64,000 nucleotides of DNA, from contig NZ_FRBL01000003.1 of the NCBI RefSeq assembly GCF_900142605.1, positions 496,001 through 560,000 of the forward strand. The letters are read 5' to 3'. This document shows positions 16,904 to 25,375 of the stretch, one piece after another. How positions within the stretch are numbered: the first letter of the stretch is position 1; each line of letters starts with the position of its first letter. The notes beneath the pieces are model-generated. The model worked only from the letters and a program-made list of their open reading frames with translations, did no database searches and was not told where the DNA came from. The translations under genes and the position numbers were made by a program. The stretch comes from Chitinophaga jiangningensis (GTDB taxonomy: Bacteria; Bacteroidota; Bacteroidia; Chitinophagales; Chitinophagaceae).

Positions 16904-17653
16904 TTATGGTTTCGGTTGCTTAAAGTGATTCTTACGCCACCAGTTGGCATAGTCCTCACTGGTTTCCTTGATAAACCGCAGGTAGTCGTACTCATTTTCA
17001 AAGCTCAGCAGCATTTCATACGTAGGCCGGTACTCTGCCATATAGCCGGTGAGCATATCCCCTTCGAGGCCGGTGATTTTTTGTACCAGGGCCTTGTTGA
17101 AGCGGTTGTCCACAAACTTTTCCTGCTCTTCCCGCAGCAGCAGCTTGCGGAAGTTTTGCATGCGCTTGATTTTACCCATACTGAAAAGGGCGTCCAGGTT
17201 TACACCAGCCCCACCAAAAGTAGCCCCGCTGGGGTTGGTGGTCAGGTATTCCGGGGAAAAATCGAAGTACTTGCCGTATTCCTGGCGCCTGTCGAGCGAA
17301 TCGGATTTATACGTTCTGGATTTGGCAAAAACCTCCACGGTAGGCAGCGTTTTAACATCCACGTAGAGCTTCATGTCAAAGGGCCTTACGAGGCTGATAT
17401 TTTTCACCGGAAACAACTGGGTGGCTTTCCCCTGGTAGGAAAAGCTGAGGGAATCGTTGATGCCTGCCTTGATGGTATATCTGCCGAGGGAGTCAGTGAT
17501 AGCGCCGCCACCACCGGTGGAGTGCACGCTTACTCCCGGCAGCCCCATACTTTGGGTACGTTCAAACACAGTGCCCCTGATCTGCACCTGTTGGGCGTTT
17601 GCCAGCAACCGGCACAGTATCAGGATTATTATTAACGAAGCCTTTCTAATCAA
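16904..17653 (-). CDS. Exported protein with carboxypeptidase-regulatory-like domain
   Basis: A 249-residue protein with a signal peptide (MIRKASLIIILILCRLLANAQ). The only plausible start is a TTG codon at 17653. A CarboxypepD_reg-like beta-sandwich spans about residues 22-100 (VQIRGTVFERTQSMGLPGVSV, GAITDSLGRYTI), followed by a charged helical half with DYANWWRKNHF near the end. Such proteins are widespread in Bacteroidota but of unknown function. It is a single gene, probably periplasmic or outer-membrane-associated. Confidence 0.75.
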   Translation of the reverse strand: MIRKASLIIILILCRLLANAQQVQIRGTVFERTQSMGLPGVSVHSTGGGGAITDSLGRYTIKAGINDSLSFSYQGKATQLFPVKNISLVRPFDMKLYVDVKTLPTVEVFAKSRTYKSDSLDRRQEYGKYFDFSPEYLTTNPSGATFGGAGVNLDALFSMGKIKRMQNFRKLLLREEQEKFVDNRFNKALVQKITGLEGDMLTGYMAEYRPTYEMLLSFENEYDYLRFIKETSEDYANWWRKNHFKQPKP

Positions 17654-17790
17654 TTGTTTCCAGAGATTTTGCTCAATCTAATACAGGTCTGACATATAGA
17701 CAAACCGTTGCTGTAATATTAACAAATCATTGTATTTGAAAGCACTACAGTGTACGAAGATAAGCAACGGATCTTATACGCGAAAGGGCG

Positions 17791-18897
17791 TCAGCCGGCG
17801 GCCCCGGCACACTCACGGGAACGGCTGTACGAAGGATAATCGATGAGCCCTTTATCACCTCCGTGATAAAACGTGGCCTCATCCGCAGGTGCCAGTGGCA
17901 AACCGTTGCGGAACCTTTCCGGCAGGTCGGGATTGGAGATAAAGGGCCGGCCGAATGCGATCAGATTGGCCAGGCCGTCCTGCAGCATTGCTTCGGCGGT
18001 TTGCTGCGTAAAGCCGCCAGCCAATATGATCAGATTGTGGAAACGCTGGCGCAGCTCTTGCAGGAACCAGCGGGGAATGGGCGGCTCTCCGTTGGTGGAC
18101 TGATCAGAGAGATGGATATAGAGCAGGTCAGTTTTACTCAGTTCATCCACGAGATACCGGTAAGTGGCCAGCTCTTCTTCAAACGGTGGCAGGTCGTTCA
18201 GCCCGGAAAACGGCGACAATCGCAAGCCGGTTCGTTCCGGCCCAATCGCAGCCATAATACCTTTTACAATTTCCAGGAGAAAGCGGCTTCGGTTTTCGAT
18301 AGAGCCGCCATATTGGTCTGTTCTGTTATTGGTAAGCGGGTGCAGGAATTGCATAGGGAGAAAACCATGTGCACCGTGCACTTCTACCCCGTCGAACCCG
18401 GCGGCTATTGCTCTTTGTGCCGCCTGCACGTGTGCCGCTACCAGGTCAGTCGCTTCCAGAGTACTCAGGGCGTGTGGCACCGGGAAAGGCACCTGCTCAG
18501 CGGATGGCGTACGCAGGACGCCTGCGGCCGCCAGTGCCGATGGACTTACTGTGGGCAGCTGCTGCTGGTTGGCGGGATGCCCGATTCTACCCGTATGAAC
18601 CAGCTGCAGGAATATTTTACCTCCCTGCGCATGCACCTGGTCCGTGATGTTTTTCCAGGCGGCCTGTTGTGCATCATTATATATGCCTGGAATTTTCAGG
18701 TACCCTACACCGTTGGGAGCTACTGCGGTATTTTCTGCTATAATTAGTCCGGCGCCGGCGCGCTGGGCATAGTAGATACCCATATTTTTACTGGGCATGG
18801 CATCATCTGCCCGGCGGCGGCTCATGGGCGCCATAACGATTCTGTTGCGGAAGGAATGATCCTTATAGGTCAGCGGCGCCAGTAATTGTTGTTCCAT
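17791..18897 (-). CDS. Old yellow enzyme family ene-reductase
   Basis: A 368-residue FMN-dependent alkene reductase of the NemA/XenB/OPR type, reducing activated C=C bonds (and often nitroesters) with NAD(P)H. Seen: LTYKDHSFRNRIVMAPMSRRRA, QLVHTGRIGHP, the substrate-binding His pair in VEVHGAHGFLPMQF (His174, His177), NNRTDQYGGSIENRSRF, and the phosphate-binding end NLIAFGRPFISNPDLPERF. It is divergent from an AraC-type gene with 91 bp between starts, so that regulator probably controls it. Confidence 0.92.
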   Translation of the reverse strand: MEQQLLAPLTYKDHSFRNRIVMAPMSRRRADDAMPSKNMGIYYAQRAGAGLIIAENTAVAPNGVGYLKIPGIYNDAQQAAWKNITDQVHAQGGKIFLQLVHTGRIGHPANQQQLPTVSPSALAAAGVLRTPSAEQVPFPVPHALSTLEATDLVAAHVQAAQRAIAAGFDGVEVHGAHGFLPMQFLHPLTNNRTDQYGGSIENRSRFLLEIVKGIMAAIGPERTGLRLSPFSGLNDLPPFEEELATYRYLVDELSKTDLLYIHLSDQSTNGEPPIPRWFLQELRQRFHNLIILAGGFTQQTAEAMLQDGLANLIAFGRPFISNPDLPERFRNGLPLAPADEATFYHGGDKGLIDYPSYSRSRECAGAAG

Positions 18898-18920
18898 ACT
18901 TTGCTTCGATTTGTGTGCAA

Positions 18921-18928
18921 CAAAGGTA
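18921..18928 (-). promoter_or_regulatory. -7 box of the ene-reductase gene
   Basis: TACCTTTG on the minus strand, 23 nt before the start. A TTTG stands 27 nt upstream, which is longer than usual spacing. The 8-bp palindrome CGGGCCCG is just upstream (18930-18937 area). The divergent AraC gene has TAAATTTG at 18975-18982, only 6 nt before its start. Confidence 0.45.
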
Positions 18929-18988
18929 GCCGGGCCCGTTACGCAGAAACAGGTACAAAAAAAGGTTTGTTTTGTAAATTTGCAGGTT

Positions 18989-19852
18989 ATGGAACATAAA
19001 GCATTACACCGGCCATTTGAATTATACGTTTCGGATCTGGAACATTGGAATGAGCGCCCACTGGTGCATCATTTTTTTGAACTGGTACAGGTAATGGAAG
19101 GAACGGGGGTACGTACCCTAAACCTGAACAGGTATCCATACGCGAAAGGACATATCTTTTTATATACGCCACTTGATTGCCGGGGTTTTGAAAGCGACAC
19201 CCCTACCCGGCTATGCAGTATACGGTTTTCGGAAGTCTTTCTGCATAACAGCAAATCCCCTGCTGACAAGGAGAGAACCAGTCAATGGCTGCAGCAGCTG
19301 GAGCATATATTTTTTCATCATAATCGTTTTGAAGCAGTACAAATCACCCATCAGGGTGATTGTGGCATGATGGCTACACTTATTCAACAGCTCATTACAG
19401 AACATGATCTGCAGCGTGACTACCACGAAGAGAATTTACAGCACCTGGTAACGCTGATGCTGAACATCCTGATGCGTAATGTGGCTGGTAATGCCAATGC
19501 TAAGGTATGCCCTAACGGCGAAGAGCCGATTATCAGCCGGATGTTATTATATATAAGGAAGCATATTGGCAACAGTGAAAAGCTGCGTGTGGATCATCTC
19601 GCCAGTACTTTTAATTTATCCGCCAACTATGTGGGCGAGTACTTTCGGAAGTACACCGGTGAAAGTTTACAAAATTACATTACGCAACATAAGATCCGGA
19701 TGGTGCAACATCGGTTATTACACAGCAATCTAACGATCGGGCAGATTGCCGATGAACTGGGGTTTAATGATGAAAGCCATCTTGGTCGCCAGTTCCGGCG
19801 GCATAGCGGGATAAGTCCGGCGGCATTCAGAAAAAGTGCTCAACCCTCCTGA
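18989..19852 (+). CDS. AraC-family transcriptional regulator
   Basis: A 287-residue regulator with an N-terminal cupin-like sensor part (ELVQVMEGTGVRTL, HIFLYTPLDCRGFE) and a C-terminal AraC double helix-turn-helix at about 185-285 (RVDHLASTFNLSANYVGEYF; TIGQIADELGFNDESHLGRQFRRHSGISPAAFR). The ATG at 18989 is chosen because it opens just before the sensor domain; the frame upstream crosses the promoter region. It most likely regulates the divergent ene-reductase and senses an electrophile or other small ligand. Confidence 0.88.
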   Translation: MEHKALHRPFELYVSDLEHWNERPLVHHFFELVQVMEGTGVRTLNLNRYPYAKGHIFLYTPLDCRGFESDTPTRLCSIRFSEVFLHNSKSPADKERTSQWLQQLEHIFFHHNRFEAVQITHQGDCGMMATLIQQLITEHDLQRDYHEENLQHLVTLMLNILMRNVAGNANAKVCPNGEEPIISRMLLYIRKHIGNSEKLRVDHLASTFNLSANYVGEYFRKYTGESLQNYITQHKIRMVQHRLLHSNLTIGQIADELGFNDESHLGRQFRRHSGISPAAFRKSAQPS

Positions 19853-20194
19853 GCCTTCTTTATTTAACTAACGTTAACGTACATACGAAGCGATAAAATC
19901 TCACCCGTATAAACACGCATAGCCACCCGTGTTTTCACCCTATTTTTTGTTTTTACAAAAAAACTTCATCATTAACCATTCAGTAACAATGGGCTCAAAT
20001 CCTTTACAGCAAAGGGGTTTAGCAATAACAATTTGTTAACCCTGTGGATTTTTAACAAAAATTTAGAAAAGGTGATGACGGTCATCAATCTGATAAAATA
20101 AACGCTCTAATATTGTGATCGTAAACCGCAATGAAAATTACTAACTATTCAGTTGCTGGTTTGTTTTTTACCTCAGAACTTAAAACCCAAAAAA
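19853..20194. other. 342-bp regulatory gap before the fibre-like gene cluster
   Basis: No gene seen. The gap is AT-rich, with short palindromic pieces after the AraC stop. It holds the perfect dyad at 20073-20087 and a near -7 box (TAATATTG, 20111-20118 area). This is a long leader for a highly expressed subunit gene. Confidence 0.6.
20073..20087. promoter_or_regulatory. Dyad TGATGAC-G-GTCATCA, candidate operator
   Basis: A perfect 7-bp inverted repeat around one base, 108 nt before the subunit start. It resembles the symmetry of Crp/Fnr-family sites (right half ATCAA-like) but not the exact CRP or FNR spacing. A Crp/Fnr regulator is encoded in the same cluster at 23781, which makes it the natural candidate to bind here. 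Confidence 0.45.
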
Positions 20195-20731
20195 ATGAAA
20201 GCGTTGTTCTTATCGGCTGCTATTGCGCTGGCCTCAATGAGCTGTTTTGCTCAAGCTTCAGACCACTCCACCGTTCACGTTGGTTTAGTACTGACTAACA
20301 TTATCCAGATTAATCCACCTGTGGATGGTATGGGTGCTATCTTTAACTCTGCTTCAGATTACACCAACGGTGAAGACCTGGTTGACATTTGGGGCAATCC
20401 TACCAGTGACTTCTCTGTTTACTCTAACCGTAACTTTAACGTCACTATCAAAGCTGCTTCTGCAACTTTCTCTTATTTCAACCCACTGAGCCCTACCAAT
20501 CCTAACATGCCATGCAGCATTTTAAAATATCGCTGCAGTGCAAACAGTACTGGTGGAACTAACAATGCCCCTTCCTTTACCGCATTGAGCACTTCTAATG
20601 CTCCCCTGATCAGTGGTGGTACTGCAGGTGCAAACAAACAATTCAGCGTACGCTTCAAAGCAGACCCAGGATGGTCTTACGGAGGCGGTCTGTACGGTCT
20701 TGACGTAGTTTTAACAGCAACACAGTTATAA
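20195..20731 (+). CDS. Secreted pilin-like/DUF4402-like subunit
   Basis: A 178-residue protein with a signal peptide (MKALFLSAAIALASMSCFAQ). The mature 158 residues are beta-rich, with two cysteines (107 and 114) and a final alternating hydrophobic strand (GLYGLDVVLTATQL), as in beta-sandwich fibre subunits. The opening HVGLVLTNIIQI with NSASDYTNGE and NRNFNVTIKA recalls small DUF4402-like proteins. Codons are biased to GGT, CGT, AAC and CTG, as in abundant proteins. A stem-loop follows, then the usher-like gene. The annotated frame could start at 20153 but the signal peptide fixes 20195. The subunit role is inference. Confidence 0.72.
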   Translation: MKALFLSAAIALASMSCFAQASDHSTVHVGLVLTNIIQINPPVDGMGAIFNSASDYTNGEDLVDIWGNPTSDFSVYSNRNFNVTIKAASATFSYFNPLSPTNPNMPCSILKYRCSANSTGGTNNAPSFTALSTSNAPLISGGTAGANKQFSVRFKADPGWSYGGGLYGLDVVLTATQL

Positions 20732-20745
20732 TTCCGTCTCAGGTG

Positions 20746-20779
20746 CAGGTAAGCCTTTTCCCCGGGAAAGGCTTGCCTG
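20746..20779 (+). terminator. Stem-loop between subunit and usher-like genes
   Basis: A 13-bp stem (20746-20758 with 20767-20779, one G-T pair) with an 8-nt loop is followed by CTTTAT. It sits 15 nt after the subunit stop and 59 nt before the usher-like start. With a weak U tract it would act as a partial terminator or 3' stabiliser, giving more subunit than usher, a usual arrangement in fibre operons. Confidence 0.6.
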
Positions 20780-20837
20780 CTTTATAGCTATATTCAATTG
20801 TCATATTCGATACCCACCCCCAACCCGCTGATACTTT

Positions 20838-23591
20838 ATGAAATACTGGTTACCCCGGTCCCTGCGTATTGCGCTGCTCATCAGCTGCAATATCACCTGC
20901 ACAAAGCTGGTTGCGCAGAACGGGAATACCTTATCCATTCAGCATAAAGACTCACTGGCGGCAGAAAAGGATGTGCAGTTTCTATACAATAACTTTACGA
21001 TAACAAATAAAGAAAACCGGGATGTCGATTTCTCCGTATCTATTCAGGTACCCGACTGCTGGAGGCTTCTGGCACCAGCCAGGGAAGTGAAGAAAAAGCT
21101 TGGCCCGAATGAATCGCAGATAATTCCGGTAATTGTCATGAAACAACAGAACTCCCCTGCCAAATGGATGCCGGTTGCGGTACGTATCAGGGAGCAGTCA
21201 GGTGTAGAGCAAATCATTACTTATCATGTTAAAGCAGATCCTGTCAGCGCATTCGCAGTAACCCCGCTTACACAATTAGTACAACTTAAAGGCGACGAAC
21301 GGTTAGTTAATATTACTACTAAAATCAGGAACTACGGCACCGTGGATGGCGTCTACACAACGGAGTTTAAAGACAATGCCCTTGATCTGAACCATCAACT
21401 GAAACTGAAACTTAGACCAGGTATGGATACTGTATTTACTTACCAGATCCGGATTACCGAAAATCAATGGAACCGCCTACAGAGTGAGAAAATAGCCGTT
21501 ACCGTGGAAGACACCTCCGGTACCAGCTATATGAATGTGGTCAATCTGGAACGCATCCAGAGCGAGCTAAAAGCACATCCATCTCCCTACAATACCTTTC
21601 CCTTCACCGTGGAAGCAGGTTTCATTAAATGGGGCGATCAGTTCAATTATTACATGGGCGTACGCGGCGAAGTAGCCATGTCCAACGAGCGTAACCTCAA
21701 CTTCTTTTATCGCACCAAACAATACGGTATGGGCAACACGCTGGAGCGAAACGTATTTGGGGTGGAATACATCACCCCCGAATGGACGCTCTACGGCGGA
21801 CTGATGAACGATATTAAATATTTTTATACCTACGGCACCGGAGCACGGATTACCTATAAACCCCGGCCAGGCACGGTCATTTCAGCAGGTGCATCCATCC
21901 ATAACAACATACCGGGTTTCACCAATGATAATGCAACTGTGAGCGCCCAGTACAACATCAAAAAGGTACAAATGACCCAGGCCATCTCGGCCAACCATGA
22001 TACGGGCACCCGCTACAATAGCATTTTATTCAGTAACGAGGCGCTGCTGCTCAAGAAGGAAAATGTCTCCCTGGCAATAAATGCAGGCGTGGGTAAAGAC
22101 TTTACATTTGACCGGCGTCCGTATGACCCTGCCGATAAGATTGGTTTCTCCGGCGGTTATACATTTACGGCAGGTGGCAAAAGACTGGGTTTTGTAAGCC
22201 AGATGCAATACAACAGTGATGCCTATCCCGGCCTCACCAAAGGCCTCCGCATACAATCCCACAACCTCACCTGGAAGCTCGGAAAAAGCGGCATCGGCGC
22301 ATTCTACCAGTTCAACCAATCCGGTGTTACCACACTGCGCGATACCATTTACAACACGGATGACCTGAAATACAACTTCACCAAATACGGCCTTACCTAC
22401 GGCTACTATATCAATAACGGCAACACGGCACTTAGCGTGGGTAAACTGCGCCAGGAAGGTAGCATCAACAATACCCTTCCGGAATACGCCTTTGCTGAAC
22501 TGGTATACCAGCAAAAATTCGGTAAAACAGGCAGCATCTTTTTAAACACCATCAATGGCTACGATCCTTCCTATGGAAGGGAAAAAAAGCCGGTATTTCT
22601 CAACACTACCTCTCTGGTGGGTACCTATAAAATTGTAGGTTTAAAAGGGTACTATGTGCAAACCCCGATGTTTGACAGGTCTGTCGACAAGAACTTTGTA
22701 AACTACCAGCGAACCATACTGGCCGGGCCTTTCGTGAATTTCACCACCCTGAAACGCCTACGTGTGAACCTGTTTTACAACTTGTCGAAATCCTTATACG
22801 ACAACAGCATTAATAATATGCTGGGCACTAACATTACTTATCATAATTTCCACAACGGACTTGATATAAACCTGATGGCTAACATTCCGCTGGGAACCAC
22901 CAACAGCGAGGCTCCCAACGGGTTAAACCAGCAGTATGTAAGCCTGAATGTGCGTAAAAGATTTAATGTACCGATATTCTATCAACGCAGGTATTATACA
23001 TTAAACCTTTTTCCGTTTTATGATGTTAACGGTAATGGAATTAAAGACCCCGGAGAACGCCCTATACGCAACCTTGAAGTCAGCATAAATGATATAGCAT
23101 TTATCTCTGATGCCAATGGGCTGATCAGCTATAAGCATATAGAACCGGACAATTACAAATTGCAGTTCAGAGCTGTTAATGCAGAAAAAGGTATTATCCC
23201 GGCAGGTGGTCTTTCGCAGACCATCACCGTGATGAAAGACATGAATCTAACCTTACCCTTTAAGAAGAGTAGTGTCATCGCAGGGTTCCTCAATATCAGA
23301 ACCGATTCCATTACCGCTTCCAATGTAAGGCTGGAGAACATAAAGGTGATTGCGACCGACAGCGCAGGTATAAGCTTTAGCACCCTTACGGATACAAAAG
23401 GTGCCTACTTTATCAATGTACCCGCAGGAAAATATATTGTGTCGCTAAACCCGGAAGCTTTTTCGGATAAGATCAGGCCTAAGGTAATGGCCTATCCTGT
23501 AGATCTTACTTTTCAGACAGATGCAACCGTAAATTTCGAGATTGTAGACAAGAGCCGGGAAATCAGATTTTTTAAACCAAAACAACAATAA
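20838..23591 (+). CDS. Usher-like outer-membrane protein
   Basis: A 917-residue exported protein. After the signal peptide (about 1-25, ending KLVAQ) are two Ig-like beta-sandwich segments (about 30-130 and 135-250). A long run of amphipathic strands rich in Tyr, Phe, Asn and Gly follows (about 255-725), typical of an outer-membrane beta-barrel. The C-terminus holds two carboxypeptidase-regulatory/SdrD-like domains (FYDVNGNGIKDPGERPI near 735, DTKGAYFINVPAGKYIVSL near 855). Size and order resemble fimbrial ushers (N-domain, barrel, two C-domains), though I see no direct PF00577 match by eye. The flanking subunit and chaperone-like genes support an usher role. It could instead be a different barrel with Ig domains. 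Confidence 0.65.
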   Translation: MKYWLPRSLRIALLISCNITCTKLVAQNGNTLSIQHKDSLAAEKDVQFLYNNFTITNKENRDVDFSVSIQVPDCWRLLAPAREVKKKLGPNESQIIPVIVMKQQNSPAKWMPVAVRIREQSGVEQIITYHVKADPVSAFAVTPLTQLVQLKGDERLVNITTKIRNYGTVDGVYTTEFKDNALDLNHQLKLKLRPGMDTVFTYQIRITENQWNRLQSEKIAVTVEDTSGTSYMNVVNLERIQSELKAHPSPYNTFPFTVEAGFIKWGDQFNYYMGVRGEVAMSNERNLNFFYRTKQYGMGNTLERNVFGVEYITPEWTLYGGLMNDIKYFYTYGTGARITYKPRPGTVISAGASIHNNIPGFTNDNATVSAQYNIKKVQMTQAISANHDTGTRYNSILFSNEALLLKKENVSLAINAGVGKDFTFDRRPYDPADKIGFSGGYTFTAGGKRLGFVSQMQYNSDAYPGLTKGLRIQSHNLTWKLGKSGIGAFYQFNQSGVTTLRDTIYNTDDLKYNFTKYGLTYGYYINNGNTALSVGKLRQEGSINNTLPEYAFAELVYQQKFGKTGSIFLNTINGYDPSYGREKKPVFLNTTSLVGTYKIVGLKGYYVQTPMFDRSVDKNFVNYQRTILAGPFVNFTTLKRLRVNLFYNLSKSLYDNSINNMLGTNITYHNFHNGLDINLMANIPLGTTNSEAPNGLNQQYVSLNVRKRFNVPIFYQRRYYTLNLFPFYDVNGNGIKDPGERPIRNLEVSINDIAFISDANGLISYKHIEPDNYKLQFRAVNAEKGIIPAGGLSQTITVMKDMNLTLPFKKSSVIAGFLNIRTDSITASNVRLENIKVIATDSAGISFSTLTDTKGAYFINVPAGKYIVSLNPEAFSDKIRPKVMAYPVDLTFQTDATVNFEIVDKSREIRFFKPKQQ

Positions 23592-23780
23592 ATATGTAAT
23601 CGGAGACCAGACTATTATTTTATCGAAACCATGTGAATTAAACCCCAAAAGGTAGCTATAATGGCACCTTGCGCGAACCCCACAGTATTCCGTTCTAAAA
23701 TTGCGACCATATCCCCATGTTGTTGAATAGCCATTTAACAGCAAACTTTTGTACGCCATAACTATTCTAATTATTCTAAG

Positions 23781-24491
23781 ATGAAAAAGGTAATGATTTC
23801 AGACGAGGCAGACACTCCTATCAATCCAGTATCAACGATCGATGAGCTGCTGCGGATGCAGATTGAAGAAGGTAATCTGATGCATCTTAAGAAGAAGCGG
23901 ATCGTCTACAATGAAGGCAAGTCCGCCACTTCCATTTTTTACGTGCTGAAAGGGAAAGTAAAAACCAGCAAATGGAACGAAGATGGCAAAGAGCTGATCA
24001 CTGGCCTGTACCATGAAGGAGACTTCATCGGTTTCCAGGCACTGATGGAAGGCGGCCGGTATCGCGAAACGGCCGAAGTAATTGAAGAAGCAGAACTGGT
24101 ATTCATTTCCAGGGAAGACCTCAGCTTCCTGTTTCAGTACAACACCGCTTTCCTGCTGGACATCGTGCGGATACTCACCCGTAATATCGCCGATAAGCAG
24201 GAACAGATGCTGCGGATGGCGTATAGCTCGCTCCGTAAAAAAGTAGGAGAAGCATTGCTGTTTACCTACCAAAAGTATAATCCTACCGGAGAGGAAGAAT
24301 TTTCACTCAACATCAGCAGATGCAACCTGGCTGCCATCGCAGGTGTGGCTAAGGAGTCGCTGATCCGCACCCTGAGCGACCTCCGGGATGAACACATCAT
24401 CCAGATCCAGGATGGTAAGATCGTCATCTACGACATCCATAAACTGGAAAGGATTATCTATAACGACGACATCAGATCAGGTAACGAATAA
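23781..24491 (+). CDS. Crp/Fnr-family regulator inside the fibre-like cluster
   Basis: A 236-residue regulator. The cyclic-nucleotide-binding fold spans about 35-135 (GKSATSIFYVLKGKVKTSKW, LYHEGDFIGFQALM), then a dimerisation helix. A winged helix follows at about 165-230 (LNISRCNLAAIAGVAKESLIRTLSDLRDEHII). No Cys cluster for an Fe-S centre is visible, so it is not a classical Fnr. It is preceded by a 189-bp gap and followed 11 nt later by the chaperone-like gene. A regulator lodged between usher and chaperone genes is unusual and suggests autoregulated control of the cluster. Confidence 0.88.
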   Translation: MKKVMISDEADTPINPVSTIDELLRMQIEEGNLMHLKKKRIVYNEGKSATSIFYVLKGKVKTSKWNEDGKELITGLYHEGDFIGFQALMEGGRYRETAEVIEEAELVFISREDLSFLFQYNTAFLLDIVRILTRNIADKQEQMLRMAYSSLRKKVGEALLFTYQKYNPTGEEEFSLNISRCNLAAIAGVAKESLIRTLSDLRDEHIIQIQDGKIVIYDIHKLERIIYNDDIRSGNE

Positions 24492-24502
24492 TACCCCATC
24501 AA

Positions 24503-25375
24503 ATGAAAAAAGGATTGTTGCTGTATATACTCATCAGCGTTCAGCTACTGGCAATGGGCCAGGCCAATAAAACTGAGACCCAGGCGCCCAAAACAGACAC
24601 GACTGCCCCAAAAGCAAAAGGACAAGCCACTGCCCCAACAGGCGGACTGCTGATCCGGCCTGCCACCATTGAATTCAGGCTGGCTAATGGTCAAACTTCC
24701 ATGGGCAAGGTAATTATTACTAACAAGCTCCCGGTTAAAAAACAGTTTACTATTTACATCAACGACTTTGACCGGGACACCGTAGGGGCACACATCTACT
24801 CCCCTCCCGGCAGCACGCATCACAGCTGCGCCAAATGGGTAAGCGTAGATAAAACCTTCGTGGAAGTAGAACCCGGTGAAACCATTGAGCTCCCGGTAAA
24901 AATAGTGGCGCCCCTGGATACCGCCGCCATGGCGGAAATGAAGTGGGCCATGCTGTTTCTTGAAACCACACAGGAACAGATTGTGGAAGATGCCAAAGGC
25001 ATGAAAACAAAAGTGCATAACCGCATGCGCGTGGGCATACATCTATATCAAACCCCTCCTTCCTTCACCGAAAGAGATGTACAGATACTGGATTTCAAGC
25101 TACCTACCGACAGCGCGCGCACCTGCAACCTGGTGTGTGAAAACACCGGGAAAATGCAGATAGAAGTAAACAGCTACCTGGAATTGTCCAATACATCTAC
25201 CAATGAAAGAACGAAGGTAGATTTCCCACAATTTCCAATGTTCCCCGGACAGAAGCGCGTACTCAGCTTCCATATCCCGGAAACACTGCCCAAAGGCAAG
25301 TATTCCATCATTGGCGTGGTAGATGCCGGCAGCGACATCCCGCTGGCTGCCGTGCAGGAAAATATAGAGTTTTAG
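24503..25375 (+). CDS. Periplasmic chaperone-like protein (PapD/DUF916-like Ig fold)
   Basis: A 290-residue exported protein with a signal peptide (ending LAMGQ) and a low-complexity Lys/Thr/Ala/Pro linker to about residue 48. Then come two Ig-like domains. The first (about 50-155: LLIRPATIEFRLANGQTSMGK, KWVSVDKTFVEVEPGETIELPVKI, MKWAMLFLET) resembles the N-terminal domain of fimbrial chaperones and the DUF916/WxL-interacting group. The second is at about 185-285 (RTCNLVCENTGKMQIEVNSYLE, GKYSIIGVVDAG). In chaperone-usher systems this protein would hold subunits in the periplasm. It forms a pair with the Crp/Fnr gene. Its stop overlaps the convergent hydrolase stop (TTAG). Confidence 0.65.
   Translation: MKKGLLLYILISVQLLAMGQANKTETQAPKTDTTAPKAKGQATAPTGGLLIRPATIEFRLANGQTSMGKVIITNKLPVKKQFTIYINDFDRDTVGAHIYSPPGSTHHSCAKWVSVDKTFVEVEPGETIELPVKIVAPLDTAAMAEMKWAMLFLETTQEQIVEDAKGMKTKVHNRMRVGIHLYQTPPSFTERDVQILDFKLPTDSARTCNLVCENTGKMQIEVNSYLELSNTSTNERTKVDFPQFPMFPGQKRVLSFHIPETLPKGKYSIIGVVDAGSDIPLAAVQENIEF

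Noticed and set aside
17863..18747. 294-codon open frame opposite the ene-reductase gene
   Set aside because: The minus-strand frame carries all old-yellow-enzyme motifs, so this is an antisense shadow.
20073..20087. Classical FNR or CRP box
   Set aside because: The half-sites are separated wrongly for TTGAT-N4-ATCAA or TGTGA-N6-TCACA; kept as a generic dyad.
23445..23759. Minus-strand frame of 104 codons covering the gap before the Crp/Fnr gene
   Set aside because: It overlaps the end of the usher-like gene and has no recognisable features; rated as chance.
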